The notes under the pieces: model-generated
The model's input: the letters and a program-made list of their open reading frames with translations, nothing else
Told to the model about the DNA's origin: nothing
Databases searched by the model: none
Assembly: GCA_025149125.1 (NCBI GenBank)
Contig: CP102272.1
Span: 124,001 to 188,000 of the forward strand
Origin: [Clostridium] asparagiforme DSM 15981
GTDB lineage: Bacteria; Bacillota; Clostridia; Lachnospirales; Lachnospiraceae
Direction: 5' to 3'
Length of the DNA stretch: 64,000 bases
Made by a program: the position numbers and the translations under genes
Shown: positions 40,769-48,423 of the stretch, one piece after another
Numbering within the stretch: the stretch's first letter is position 1
How the letters are laid out: every line of letters starts with the position of its first letter

Positions 40769-42325
40769 GTGGAAGCATATTATGCGGGATGGCTGTCCAT
40801 TCTGCCGCCAATCATTGCGATTGTGCTGGCACTGGTGACAAAAGAGGTGTTAACCTCTCTGATGTGCGGAATTTTAACCGGAACATTAATCTATACGGTT
40901 GGACTCGGTTTGAATCCGATCGTTGGAACCGTTGAGACGGCGTTCAACGTGATGGTCGACAAGGCCGATCTGAACATACTGATCTTCTGTTGTCTGTTGG
41001 GCGGCCTGGTGTTTGTGGTGTCTGCGGCCGGCGGCAGCAGCGCTTACGGGCGGTGGGCGACGACCAAGATCCGCAATAAGAAGCTGGCGCTTCTCTCCAC
41101 CAGCGCGCTGGGAGCGATCATTTTTATCGATGATTACTTTAACTGCCTCACTGTTGGAACGGTTATGAAGCCGGTTACGGATAAGTATAAGATAAGCAGG
41201 GCAAAGCTGGCTTACATTATCGATTCCACCGCGGCTCCGGTCTGCATCATCGCGCCGGTCTCCTCCTGGGCGGCCGCCGTGGGCAGCAACCTGCAGGCTA
41301 CCGGACATTTTGAGAGCGACTTCGCCGCGTTCATTTCCACGATTCCCTTTAACCTGTACGCGATCCTGTCCCTGGTTATGGTGGTGACGCTGTGCCTGAA
41401 GGATCTGGATTTCGGTCCCATGGAGGAGCGGGAGCTGCGGGCGGCCCGGGGCGACCTGGGAGCGGTTGAGCTGAATGCGGAGCAGAAGCTTACTATTTCC
41501 GACCGCGGCACAGTGCTGGACATGCTGGTCCCCATCGTGGCCCTGATCATTTTCTCCGTCTTAGGCATGCTCTACAACGGCGGATACTGGGGCGAGGACC
41601 CGGCGTTCCACAGCGTGGGCGCTGCCTTTGGCAACTGTACCGCCGCTCCGGCGCTGGCCTGGGGCTGCTTCGGCGCTCTGGTGGTGGCCATGGTCATGTT
41701 TGTCCCCCGCAAGCTGATGTCCTTCAAGGGATTTATGGACAGCGTTCAGGAAGGCATGAAGTCCATGCTTCCGGCTTGCGCCATCCTGATGCTGGCCTGG
41801 ACTATCAGCGGCGTCTGCCGGGACCTGCTGCTGACGGCTGATTTTGTGAAGAACGTGGTGGCGGGAAGCACCATCCCCGGCGCGCTTCTGCCGGCTCTGA
41901 TCTTCGCCATTGCGGCGTTCCTCAGCTTTTCCACGGGAACCGCCTGGGGCACCTTTGGGATTCTGATTCCCATCGTCGTGCCGGTAGCGGAGGCGGTGGC
42001 CCCGGAGCTTATGGTGGTGTCCCTGGCCGCGACCCTGTCCGGCAGCGTGTTCGGAGATCACTGCTCCCCGATCTCGGATACGACGATCCTGTCGTCCACC
42101 GGGGCGAGCTGCAATCACCTGGAACACGTCTCAACGCAGATGCCCTATGCCGGACTGGTGGCGGGGTGCTGCTTTGTGGGATACCTGGTGGCCGGATTTA
42201 CCGCCGCAAACGTGTGGCTGACCCTGGGATCCGCGCTGCTGTTGCTGCTGGGCGTGATCGTGGTGCTGCACCGCAGGTGTATGGCCAAGGAAGCCAGAAC
42301 CATTGGAAAACGCGAAACTGCATAG
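40769..42325 (+). CDS. NhaC-family Na+/H+ antiporter
   Basis: 518 residues with about 12 hydrophobic segments. Family features: KEVLTSLMCGILTGTLI, the GGSSAYGRWATTKIRNKK cytoplasmic loop, IIFIDDYFNCLTVGTVMKPVTDKYKISRAKLAYIIDSTAAPVC in pieces (DDYFN and DSTAAP are typical of COG1757 antiporters), FSTGTAWGTFGILIPI and SGSVFGDHCSPISDTTILSSTGA. It exchanges Na+ or an organic cation for protons. The GTG start has GGGGGTGTT at 7 nt. A strong terminator follows. It lies between the two sugar operons and might cotransport a catabolic product. Confidence 0.88.
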   Translation: MEAYYAGWLSILPPIIAIVLALVTKEVLTSLMCGILTGTLIYTVGLGLNPIVGTVETAFNVMVDKADLNILIFCCLLGGLVFVVSAAGGSSAYGRWATTKIRNKKLALLSTSALGAIIFIDDYFNCLTVGTVMKPVTDKYKISRAKLAYIIDSTAAPVCIIAPVSSWAAAVGSNLQATGHFESDFAAFISTIPFNLYAILSLVMVVTLCLKDLDFGPMEERELRAARGDLGAVELNAEQKLTISDRGTVLDMLVPIVALIIFSVLGMLYNGGYWGEDPAFHSVGAAFGNCTAAPALAWGCFGALVVAMVMFVPRKLMSFKGFMDSVQEGMKSMLPACAILMLAWTISGVCRDLLLTADFVKNVVAGSTIPGALLPALIFAIAAFLSFSTGTAWGTFGILIPIVVPVAEAVAPELMVVSLAATLSGSVFGDHCSPISDTTILSSTGASCNHLEHVSTQMPYAGLVAGCCFVGYLVAGFTAANVWLTLGSALLLLLGVIVVLHRRCMAKEARTIGKRETA

Positions 42326-42337
42326 GGAAAACGTCAA

Positions 42338-42368
42338 TGAGCCGCCGGGCAATCCGGCGGCTCATTTT
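42338..42368. terminator. terminator between nhaC and the GntR pair
   Basis: TGAGCCGCCGG (42338-42348) pairs with CCGGCGGCTCA (42354-42364), followed by TTTT; it can serve both converging genes. Confidence 0.85.
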
Positions 42369-42384
42369 AAGTTGCAGACAAACG

Positions 42385-43146
42385 TTAATCCAGCCTGTGA
42401 AGGGAGACTTTAAAGCTCACCTTGTCGCTGCGGGTATAGGTGCGGCTGTATCCGATCATGCTTCCGCTGTCGTCGTGGTAGGCGCATTCCAGGACCATGA
42501 GCGCCACCCCGTCCGGCGCGTCCAGGATGTGGGCCATTTTGGAGTTACATTTCTGGATCTCCAGGCTCTGGCGCACCATGCTGACGTTCACGCCGTAAAA
42601 CTCGAACACGGAGCTGATGCTGAACACGGAGGAATTCACCACGTTTAGCTGGGGGATCACGTCGTAGGGCACGTAGATTTCCTCCAGGGAAACGGGGCCG
42701 GATTCCTGGTTCACGACGCGGCGGATATAATAGATCTGATCTTCCGGATCGATCCGGAAACGGCTGGCGAACAGGTCTCCGGCGGGCCGCAGCAGTTTGG
42801 TCTGCTCGCGGGCGCTGGTCTGATCCCGGCTTTTGCCGAGGGAGGGCACGAAACCGCTGAATTCCTCGATGGCCTGTTCGATCTTGTTGCCGACTACGAA
42901 CACGCCCTTTCCCTGCACCCGGCGCAGAAGCCCCTCGTTTACCAGGGCGTCCACGGCGCTGCGCACCGTGATCCGGCTGATCCCGTAGGTAGCGGCCATG
43001 TCGTTCTCCGACGGGATCGCGGTGCCGGGCAGATACTCCCCATCTTCAATCTTGGTGCGCACGATCTCGCGCAGCTGCAGATAGATGGGGGTGCGGTAAT
43101 TGATTTTGGGTTCCTGCTTTTTATCATCGTTCTGGGGAGATTTCAT
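42385..43146 (-). CDS. GntR-family regulator with UTRA domain (distal)
   Basis: 253 residues. The N-terminal wHTH contains YLQLREIVRTKIEDGEYLPGTAIPSENDMAATYGISRITVRSAVDALVNEGLL in pieces, the GntR/HutC form, and the C-terminal 160 residues are a UTRA ligand-binding domain (YYIRRVVNQESGPVSLEEIYVPYDVIP). Such regulators bind a sugar phosphate or small carboxylate. The gene overlaps the upstream GntR gene by 4 nt, so both are made together. Probable targets are the flanking sugar operons. Confidence 0.9.
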   Translation of the reverse strand: MKSPQNDDKKQEPKINYRTPIYLQLREIVRTKIEDGEYLPGTAIPSENDMAATYGISRITVRSAVDALVNEGLLRRVQGKGVFVVGNKIEQAIEEFSGFVPSLGKSRDQTSAREQTKLLRPAGDLFASRFRIDPEDQIYYIRRVVNQESGPVSLEEIYVPYDVIPQLNVVNSSVFSISSVFEFYGVNVSMVRQSLEIQKCNSKMAHILDAPDGVALMVLECAYHDDSGSMIGYSRTYTRSDKVSFKVSLHRLD

Positions 43147-43868
43147 GTCATCCTCCTTTTGATCATACTTACAAATTTAAAACGGTCCGCCCGGAAAAGC
43201 TGTTTGTAATATTCCAACGGGACGCCGTCCGTCATGGTGGTGACGCCGGTGGCGAAAAAGACGGGTTCCCCTTCCTCCAGATCCAGCAGAGCCGCTTCCT
43301 CCTCGCTGACGTAGGTGACGCTGATTTTCTCCTCGCCGGCGACCAGGGTTTTCTTGTAGATATTCTCAAAAATGGAGTAGATGGAGCTTTTGTCGTGATA
43401 ATATTTTTCAAGGTCCGGACATTGGTTCTGATCCAGATACATGGTTTCCATGATGCAGGGTACGCCCTCGATGCTGCGCACGCGGATACATTCGTAGACG
43501 TTCTGGCCCAGGGGGATGTGCAGCTTTTTGGAGACCTGCTTTGTGCACTCGATGACGCGCAGGCTTAAAATGTGCGTTGAGAACGGCAGGCCCAGCTGGC
43601 GCACCTCCGTGGACAGCGAGTTGACGCCCAACAGGTTCCGGACCAGCTTGGATTCGGCGATATAGGTCCCGGAGCCTTTTTTGCGGTACAGCTGTCCGCT
43701 TTCCACCAACATATCCACCGCGAACCGCAGCGTGGTTCGGTTGATGCCCCACATTTCACACAGGTCGCGCTCCGAGGGGATCTTGGTGTTCGGAGGCAAA
43801 TGATTGGACGTGATATAATTTTCCAATTTTTCAACTGCTTCTGTGCGCGGGGGGATTCTGTTCTCCAT
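43143..43868 (-). CDS. GntR-family regulator with UTRA domain (proximal)
   Basis: 241 residues. wHTH: LENYITSNHLPPNTKIPSERDLCEMWGINRTTLRFAVDMLVESGQLYRKKGSGTYI in pieces; UTRA domain behind it with YECIRVRSIEGVPCIMETMYLDQNQ. The start ATG 43868 has GGAAGGAGTGTATC upstream; an in-frame ATG at 43937 is too far and lies inside the promoter. It is divergent from the aldolase operon and reads first in the two-regulator transcript. The effector is unknown. Confidence 0.9.
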   Translation of the reverse strand: MENRIPPRTEAVEKLENYITSNHLPPNTKIPSERDLCEMWGINRTTLRFAVDMLVESGQLYRKKGSGTYIAESKLVRNLLGVNSLSTEVRQLGLPFSTHILSLRVIECTKQVSKKLHIPLGQNVYECIRVRSIEGVPCIMETMYLDQNQCPDLEKYYHDKSSIYSIFENIYKKTLVAGEEKISVTYVSEEEAALLDLEEGEPVFFATGVTTMTDGVPLEYYKQLFRADRFKFVSMIKRRMT

Positions 43869-43935
43869 TTCGATACACTCCTTCCGGTCATGGCCGGGCG
43901 TTTTGGAAAAAACTGTCGGTTTAGACCTATAATCC

Positions 43936-43964
43936 ATTATATCAGCAAGCGGATTTTATTTCAA
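43936..43964 (-). promoter_or_regulatory. promoter of the GntR pair
   Basis: On the minus strand, TTGAAA (43964-43959), 17-nt spacer, TATAAT (43941-43936), about 68 nt before the ATG at 43868. Confidence 0.82.
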
Positions 43965-44222
43965 CGTTTACAGAGCGGCAAAATGCTTGAAAACCGTAGG
44001 TTTGAGCCGGAGAATACACCCGGATGCTACGGCGTAAGCCGGCCTGGCAGATTGCTGGTCCGTGTTTGAAGGATTTAAGACAAGTTTTGATAAAATCACC
44101 CCATAATTTGTAAGTGGATCAATTATAGGAAAAGATATAAAGTATAAGATAAAATCTGGGTAATTTAAGGAAAAAATATATAATATGCACAAAAAATAAG
44201 CGCAAATTTAGGACTTATGCCA

Positions 44223-44251
44223 TTGATTAAGCCATATAAATGTGTTAGTAT
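44223..44251 (+). promoter_or_regulatory. promoter of the aldolase-epimerase-isomerase-kinase operon
   Basis: TTGATT (44223-44228), 17-nt spacer, TAGTAT (44246-44251). GTGGTACA follows at about 44261-44268, in the position of a repressor site, and resembles GTGGTACAC in the permease leader. The rest of 43965-44222 is AT-rich and gene-free. Confidence 0.68.
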
Positions 44252-44338
44252 AAAAAACAAGTGGTACAGAAAAATGAAAAGTTATATAATTTTCTGGAAC
44301 TAAAGGCTAAATTTTAAAGAGAAAAGGAGATAGTTTCT

Positions 44339-45244
44339 ATGGGACATTTCATTACGGGAGTTGTGGATGAGATTCTGACGCCGTTCAACGCGGACGGAAC
44401 CGTCAACTACGAACAGACAGCGGAGATGATTGACTGGCACCTTTCCAAGGGGATCCAGAATTTCTTTGTAAACGGACTGGGGGCCGAGTGCCACGAGCTG
44501 ACCACGGAGGAGAAGCTGGAACTGTTAAAGGTGATCTACGGCCGCACCCAGGGCAAGGCCAAGATTATGGCCTGCTCCTTCGAGAACTCCATTGAGGAGA
44601 ATAAGAAGCTGCTGGATCTGTACGAGGAGACCGGAATGGCCGACTGCTATTGCATCACCGCGCCGCCTTTCTTCCGCCACACCCAGAAGGCGCTATACGA
44701 CTACGCCGCGGAGCTGATCGATTACGCTAAGCGCCCGGTCTACATATACAACTGTGTCCAGATGGGAACCCTGTTCGAGCCGGACACCCTGGAAAAGCTC
44801 TGGCGTGAGCATCCCAACTTAAAGGGATTCAAGGACGCTTCCGTGGATATCCTGAACTTCCTGCAGTGCACCCTGCGCATCGATAAGGACGAGTTCGACT
44901 TCCTGGGCGGCTGCGACGGTCTGGACGGCGTGATGATGCTGTTGGGCGCGGTGGGCTGCGTGTCCTTTATGGCGGTCCCCTATCCTGCGGAGATGATGGA
45001 CATCTGCCGCTATGGTTTAGAAGGAAACGTCGAGAAGTGCATTGAGGCTCAGCACAAGGTGCTGCGCATCCGCAACGTGGTGAAGAAAGCGCCCTTCAAC
45101 GCGGCCTACATGTACGCCATGAAGTACGGCGGGGGTCCGGTTGGCATGCACTCCAGAATGCCCGCCGATCAGGACTACGTTCCGGACAGCGTAAAGGAAG
45201 AGCTGGACGGACTGATGCGCGAACTGGGTTACGACGTGAAATAA
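44339..45244 (+). CDS. DapA/NanA-family class I aldolase
   Basis: 301 residues of the dihydrodipicolinate synthase / N-acetylneuraminate lyase TIM-barrel family. GVVDEILTPFNADGTVNYEQT is the N-terminal signature; VNGLGAECHELTTEEKLELL, the catalytic-tyrosine strand RPVYIYNCVQMGTLF and the Schiff-base lysine strand LKGFKDASVDI follow. It probably cleaves or condenses a 2-keto acid or keto sugar acid with pyruvate; lysine biosynthesis is unlikely from context. AAAAGGAGATAG precedes the ATG. First gene of a four-gene sugar operon. Confidence 0.85.
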   Translation: MGHFITGVVDEILTPFNADGTVNYEQTAEMIDWHLSKGIQNFFVNGLGAECHELTTEEKLELLKVIYGRTQGKAKIMACSFENSIEENKKLLDLYEETGMADCYCITAPPFFRHTQKALYDYAAELIDYAKRPVYIYNCVQMGTLFEPDTLEKLWREHPNLKGFKDASVDILNFLQCTLRIDKDEFDFLGGCDGLDGVMMLLGAVGCVSFMAVPYPAEMMDICRYGLEGNVEKCIEAQHKVLRIRNVVKKAPFNAAYMYAMKYGGGPVGMHSRMPADQDYVPDSVKEELDGLMRELGYDVK

Positions 45245-45334
45245 TGCCGGCAGGCAGAGTCGGAAGCTGGACCGCCGGCCGTACGCCCGGCGGTCAGCGC
45301 TCTGACGTTATGATATGAGGAGGTATTTGGGGCT

Positions 45335-46429
45335 ATGGAGTTTACACGCGTGAATTTCCGCCCGTCGTTTTTCGGCGACCGCCCGCTGGTTCTCCTGGAG
45401 GACGGGGAGCTGAAGGCAACGGCGTTTTGCTATGAGAGCGGCGTCTGCGGGCTTAAGATTGAGAATGAACATTGCAGCATGGTGGTGCTGCCCTACATGG
45501 GACAGCAAATCTGGTTCGCGGAGTTCGAGGGCAGGAATCTGACCCAGAAGTCCATTTTCGACCAGCCGTTGGCCACCACGAAATTCGGAGACAATTACGG
45601 CGGCCTGCTGCTCCACTGCGGCCTGACCAATATCAACTGTCCGGGCGACGGCGAGGACTACCCCATCCACGGGGAGCTGCCCTTTGCCAATTACCCGGAG
45701 ACCTACGCGGGGATCGGCCGGGACGAGTCGGGCGTTTATCTGGCGGTGGGCGGCACTTTCGTGTACCGCAACAGCCAGGAGTACCACTACGCCTACAGCC
45801 CGGAGCTGCGCCTCTACGCAGGCGCTACGGTGGCGCAGATGCACATCGACATTCACAATCGCAGGGCCAATGATTTGGAGTACATGTTTATGTGCCATAT
45901 GAACTGGCTGGCGGTGGAAGGCTCCCACATTGTATACAGCGCGCCCAAGGACAAGGAGCACATTGTGGTGAGTCCCACGGAGCTGGGCGGGGATTCCCCC
46001 AGAGCCGTAGCCATCCGGGAGTATGGAAAGCGCCTGGTGGAGGACCCCACCATCGGAGATGTGCTGGATTCCAAAACCCAGTGCAACGATCCGGAAATGT
46101 GCACCACCATCCGCTACAAGGGCGACGAGAAGGGCTGGGCCCACGCCATGCAGGTGATGCCCGAGGGGGACGCCTGCTATGTGGGATTTGACACCGCAAA
46201 GCTGCCTTACGCCCTGCGCTGGGTGTGCCGGACCGGGGACGAGGACGGCATCGGCATCGCGCTGCCCACTACCGGAACCAACCACAGCACCGCTTACCAG
46301 AGAGAACACGGCCTTTTTAACACCCTTGCCCCCTACGCCCACGACCGGCTGCGCTTTGATTTCGGTTACCTACCGAAGGAGCGGGCTCAGGAGATGGAGT
46401 CTCACATCAATCAAATATTAGGAGAGTAA
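45335..46429 (+). CDS. DUF4432 / aldose-1-epimerase-like protein
   Basis: 364 residues with the beta-rich galactose-mutarotase fold pattern: HCSMVVLPYMGQQIWFAEFEGRNLT near the N-terminus, GLLLHCGLTNINCPG, then a histidine-containing PIHGELPFANYPETYAGI, and DIHNRRANDLEYMFMCHMNW. This layout matches the DUF4432 group of aldose-epimerase relatives. It probably interconverts anomers of the sugar processed by the operon. GAGGAGGTATTTGGGGCT precedes the ATG. The isomerase gene starts 4 nt after the stop. Confidence 0.8.
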   Translation: MEFTRVNFRPSFFGDRPLVLLEDGELKATAFCYESGVCGLKIENEHCSMVVLPYMGQQIWFAEFEGRNLTQKSIFDQPLATTKFGDNYGGLLLHCGLTNINCPGDGEDYPIHGELPFANYPETYAGIGRDESGVYLAVGGTFVYRNSQEYHYAYSPELRLYAGATVAQMHIDIHNRRANDLEYMFMCHMNWLAVEGSHIVYSAPKDKEHIVVSPTELGGDSPRAVAIREYGKRLVEDPTIGDVLDSKTQCNDPEMCTTIRYKGDEKGWAHAMQVMPEGDACYVGFDTAKLPYALRWVCRTGDEDGIGIALPTTGTNHSTAYQREHGLFNTLAPYAHDRLRFDFGYLPKERAQEMESHINQILGE

Positions 46430-46433
46430 AAAT

Positions 46434-47264
46434 ATGGCTATGAAGATTGCACTGTTTACCGCGGCTTTTTCCAGTTATCCCATTGAACGCGCCTTTGAGG
46501 CCGCCGCAAAGTACGGCTACGACGGAATCGAGATCGGAGGCTTCCGCCCCCACGCCTATGCGCCGGATCTGGCCAGAGGCGGCGCGGCGAAGATCCGCGA
46601 GCTGTCCAGCCGTTACAACCTGCCCATCGTCAGTTACGCCCCGGAGAATACCGGATCTCCCTACAGCCTGGTATTTGCCGACAAGCAGATGAACCAGGAG
46701 AGTCTGGAGTATTTCAAGCTGACCCTGGACATGGCCAAGGAGATCGGCTCCAAATACTGTATGTTCGCCTGTAACCATCCGGGCTTCGGCCGTTACAAAG
46801 AGGACGTGAAGAAGCTGTTCATTGAAAATATGCGCGTTCTGGCCGAGCACGCGGAGAAGATCGGACAGACCATCATCCTGGAGCCGGTGACTCCCTACGA
46901 GGGCACCATCATCACCACCTCCGACGACGTGCGCTGGGCTCTGGACGAGGTAAATTCCCCGCGGTTTAAATGCATGCTGGATCTGGCCTGCCCGCTGACC
47001 TGCGGCGAGCCGGTGTCCGCCTACTTTGAGAAGATGGGCGACGACATGAAGCACATCCACTTTATCGACTGCATTTCCAGCAGCGAGGACCATCTGATCC
47101 CGGGAGACGGGGAGATTGATTTCCCACGCCTGGTGAGCTATTTAAAGGAAGTGGGCTACGACGGGTATCTGTCCCTGGAGCTGTTCAGCCGCTATGCCAA
47201 CGAGCCGGATTTTGCGGCCAAGAGAGGCTATGAGGTGATCCGCGGCCTGCTGGACGAGAACTAA
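46434..47264 (+). CDS. FrlC-like sugar isomerase/epimerase (TIM barrel)
   Basis: 276 residues of the xylose-isomerase-like / AP-endonuclease-2 TIM-barrel family. The blocks YDGIEIGGFRPHAYAPDLARGG, LPIVSYAPENTGSPY, ILEPVTPYEG and HIHFIDCISSSEDHLIPGDGEIDFPRLV resemble E. coli FrlC, which epimerises psicoselysine to fructoselysine. Metal ligands are the two Glu (EPVT and the late LELF), Asp and His of the HIHFID strand. The true substrate need not be a glycated lysine. GGAG lies about 12 nt before the ATG, inside the end of the previous gene. Confidence 0.84.
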   Translation: MAMKIALFTAAFSSYPIERAFEAAAKYGYDGIEIGGFRPHAYAPDLARGGAAKIRELSSRYNLPIVSYAPENTGSPYSLVFADKQMNQESLEYFKLTLDMAKEIGSKYCMFACNHPGFGRYKEDVKKLFIENMRVLAEHAEKIGQTIILEPVTPYEGTIITTSDDVRWALDEVNSPRFKCMLDLACPLTCGEPVSAYFEKMGDDMKHIHFIDCISSSEDHLIPGDGEIDFPRLVSYLKEVGYDGYLSLELFSRYANEPDFAAKRGYEVIRGLLDEN

Positions 47265-47270
47265 GTTTGG

Positions 47271-47313
47271 GTAACAGTTTAGACGGCGGGAAAATGGGCC
47301 GTCCAAACTGTTA
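47271..47313. repeat. arms-only derivative of the dispersed repeat
   Basis: AACAGTTTAGACGGC (47273-47287) pairs with GCCGTCCAAACTGTT (47298-47312), one mismatch, with GGGAAAATGG between. The left arm and GGGAAAAT match the first 25 bases of copies 1 and 2 at 23.0 and 62.2 kb. Confidence 0.7.
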
Positions 47314-47341
47314 AAAATTTGGAAAGGGGTTCGTATTTCTT

Positions 47342-48304
47342 ATGGGAAAAAATGGAAAGAAAATAGATGTCATTGTACTGAACAGCCACGGCGTGGGGCA
47401 GATTTGCCATGTGAAACGCCTTCCGCGCCGGGGTGAGACCATGGAAGCCACCCATTGGCGGGTGGAGGAGGACGGCGGAAAGGGCGCTACCGTTTCTGTT
47501 GCCCTGGGACGCCTTGGCGTGAGCACCGGCTACATCGGCAAGGTGGGCTATGATCCGTGGGGCGACATGGGCGACCAGTGGATGAGCGAGTCCGGGGTGG
47601 ACACCACCTTTATGTACCGCGACCACTCGGTTTCCACGGGCACGGGCCTGATTATGGTGGATGAGGACGGCCTGAACACCATTGTGGACGGGGACAGCGC
47701 CTGCGCGGCCCTGACCTGGGATGAGACCCACGCGGCCATCGAGGCCATGAAGGAGGCCCAGGTGTTTATCACCGGCTTTGGAATGCCCTTCCGGAAAGCC
47801 CTGGACGGGGCGAAGATCGCCAAGGAGGAGTTCGGCATGCTGACGCTGTGCAACACCAGCCCCCTGCCCTCCGAGCCAATGGGCGACCTGTCCTATCTGG
47901 ATTTTATCGTGTTAAACGACATTGAAGCCCGCGTTCTCTGCGGTCTGCCGGAGGACTCCGACAAACCCTACGAGCAGATGCTGCGCCAGATTCGGGACGA
48001 ATACCATACCCGGGGCGTGATCATGACCTGCGGCGAGGACGGCAGCGCCGTGCTGGACGGGGATGAATTCTGGACCGTTGCGCCCACGCCGGTGAAGGCG
48101 GTGGATACCATCGGAGCAGGAGACGGATATCTGGCGGCAGTGGCCGCCGGGCTGGTGTGGGGCAAGAGCCTGAAGGAAGCCACCCAGTGGGCCAGCAAGT
48201 ACGCGGCCTACAAGGTCACCCGCAAGGGCAGCATGACCCGCAAGCCGGGTATGGGCTACCCGGAGCTGGCCGAGGTGGAAGTGTTCATGGAGGCGCATCC
48301 GTAA
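47342..48304 (+). CDS. PfkB-family sugar kinase 2
   Basis: 320 residues. PfkB signature 1 GGKGATVSVALGRLG and signature 2 DTIGAGDGYLAAVAAG with the catalytic Asp. It is clearly paralogous to kinase 1 (36653-37567), sharing the start VIVLNSHGVGQ, YIGKVG, DPWGDMG and VSTGTGLI. GGAAAGGGG precedes the ATG at 47342. Last gene of the aldolase-epimerase-isomerase-kinase operon. It should phosphorylate the isomerised sugar before aldol cleavage. Confidence 0.88.
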   Translation: MGKNGKKIDVIVLNSHGVGQICHVKRLPRRGETMEATHWRVEEDGGKGATVSVALGRLGVSTGYIGKVGYDPWGDMGDQWMSESGVDTTFMYRDHSVSTGTGLIMVDEDGLNTIVDGDSACAALTWDETHAAIEAMKEAQVFITGFGMPFRKALDGAKIAKEEFGMLTLCNTSPLPSEPMGDLSYLDFIVLNDIEARVLCGLPEDSDKPYEQMLRQIRDEYHTRGVIMTCGEDGSAVLDGDEFWTVAPTPVKAVDTIGAGDGYLAAVAAGLVWGKSLKEATQWASKYAAYKVTRKGSMTRKPGMGYPELAEVEVFMEAHP

Positions 48305-48370
48305 AATGCGAAGGAGCGTTTCCTTCATTCAATAAGTGCACTCGGAGTTTTTTTGGATAAATTGACAGCA

Positions 48371-48409
48371 GGCGCCGCAGAATTCTCTTGGCAGGGATTC
48401 TGTGGCGCC
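48371..48409. terminator. convergent hairpin between kinase 2 and transketolase
   Basis: GGCGCCGCAGAAT pairs with ATTCTGTGGCGCC over 13 positions (one G-T) with a loop of about 13 nt; weak T runs on either side. Confidence 0.65.
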
Positions 48410-48423
48410 TTTGCGCGTGTCTC

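Noticed and set aside
45308..46342. Minus-strand ORF opposite the DUF4432 gene
   Set aside because: Shadow frame; the plus-strand gene has a good ribosome site and fold pattern.
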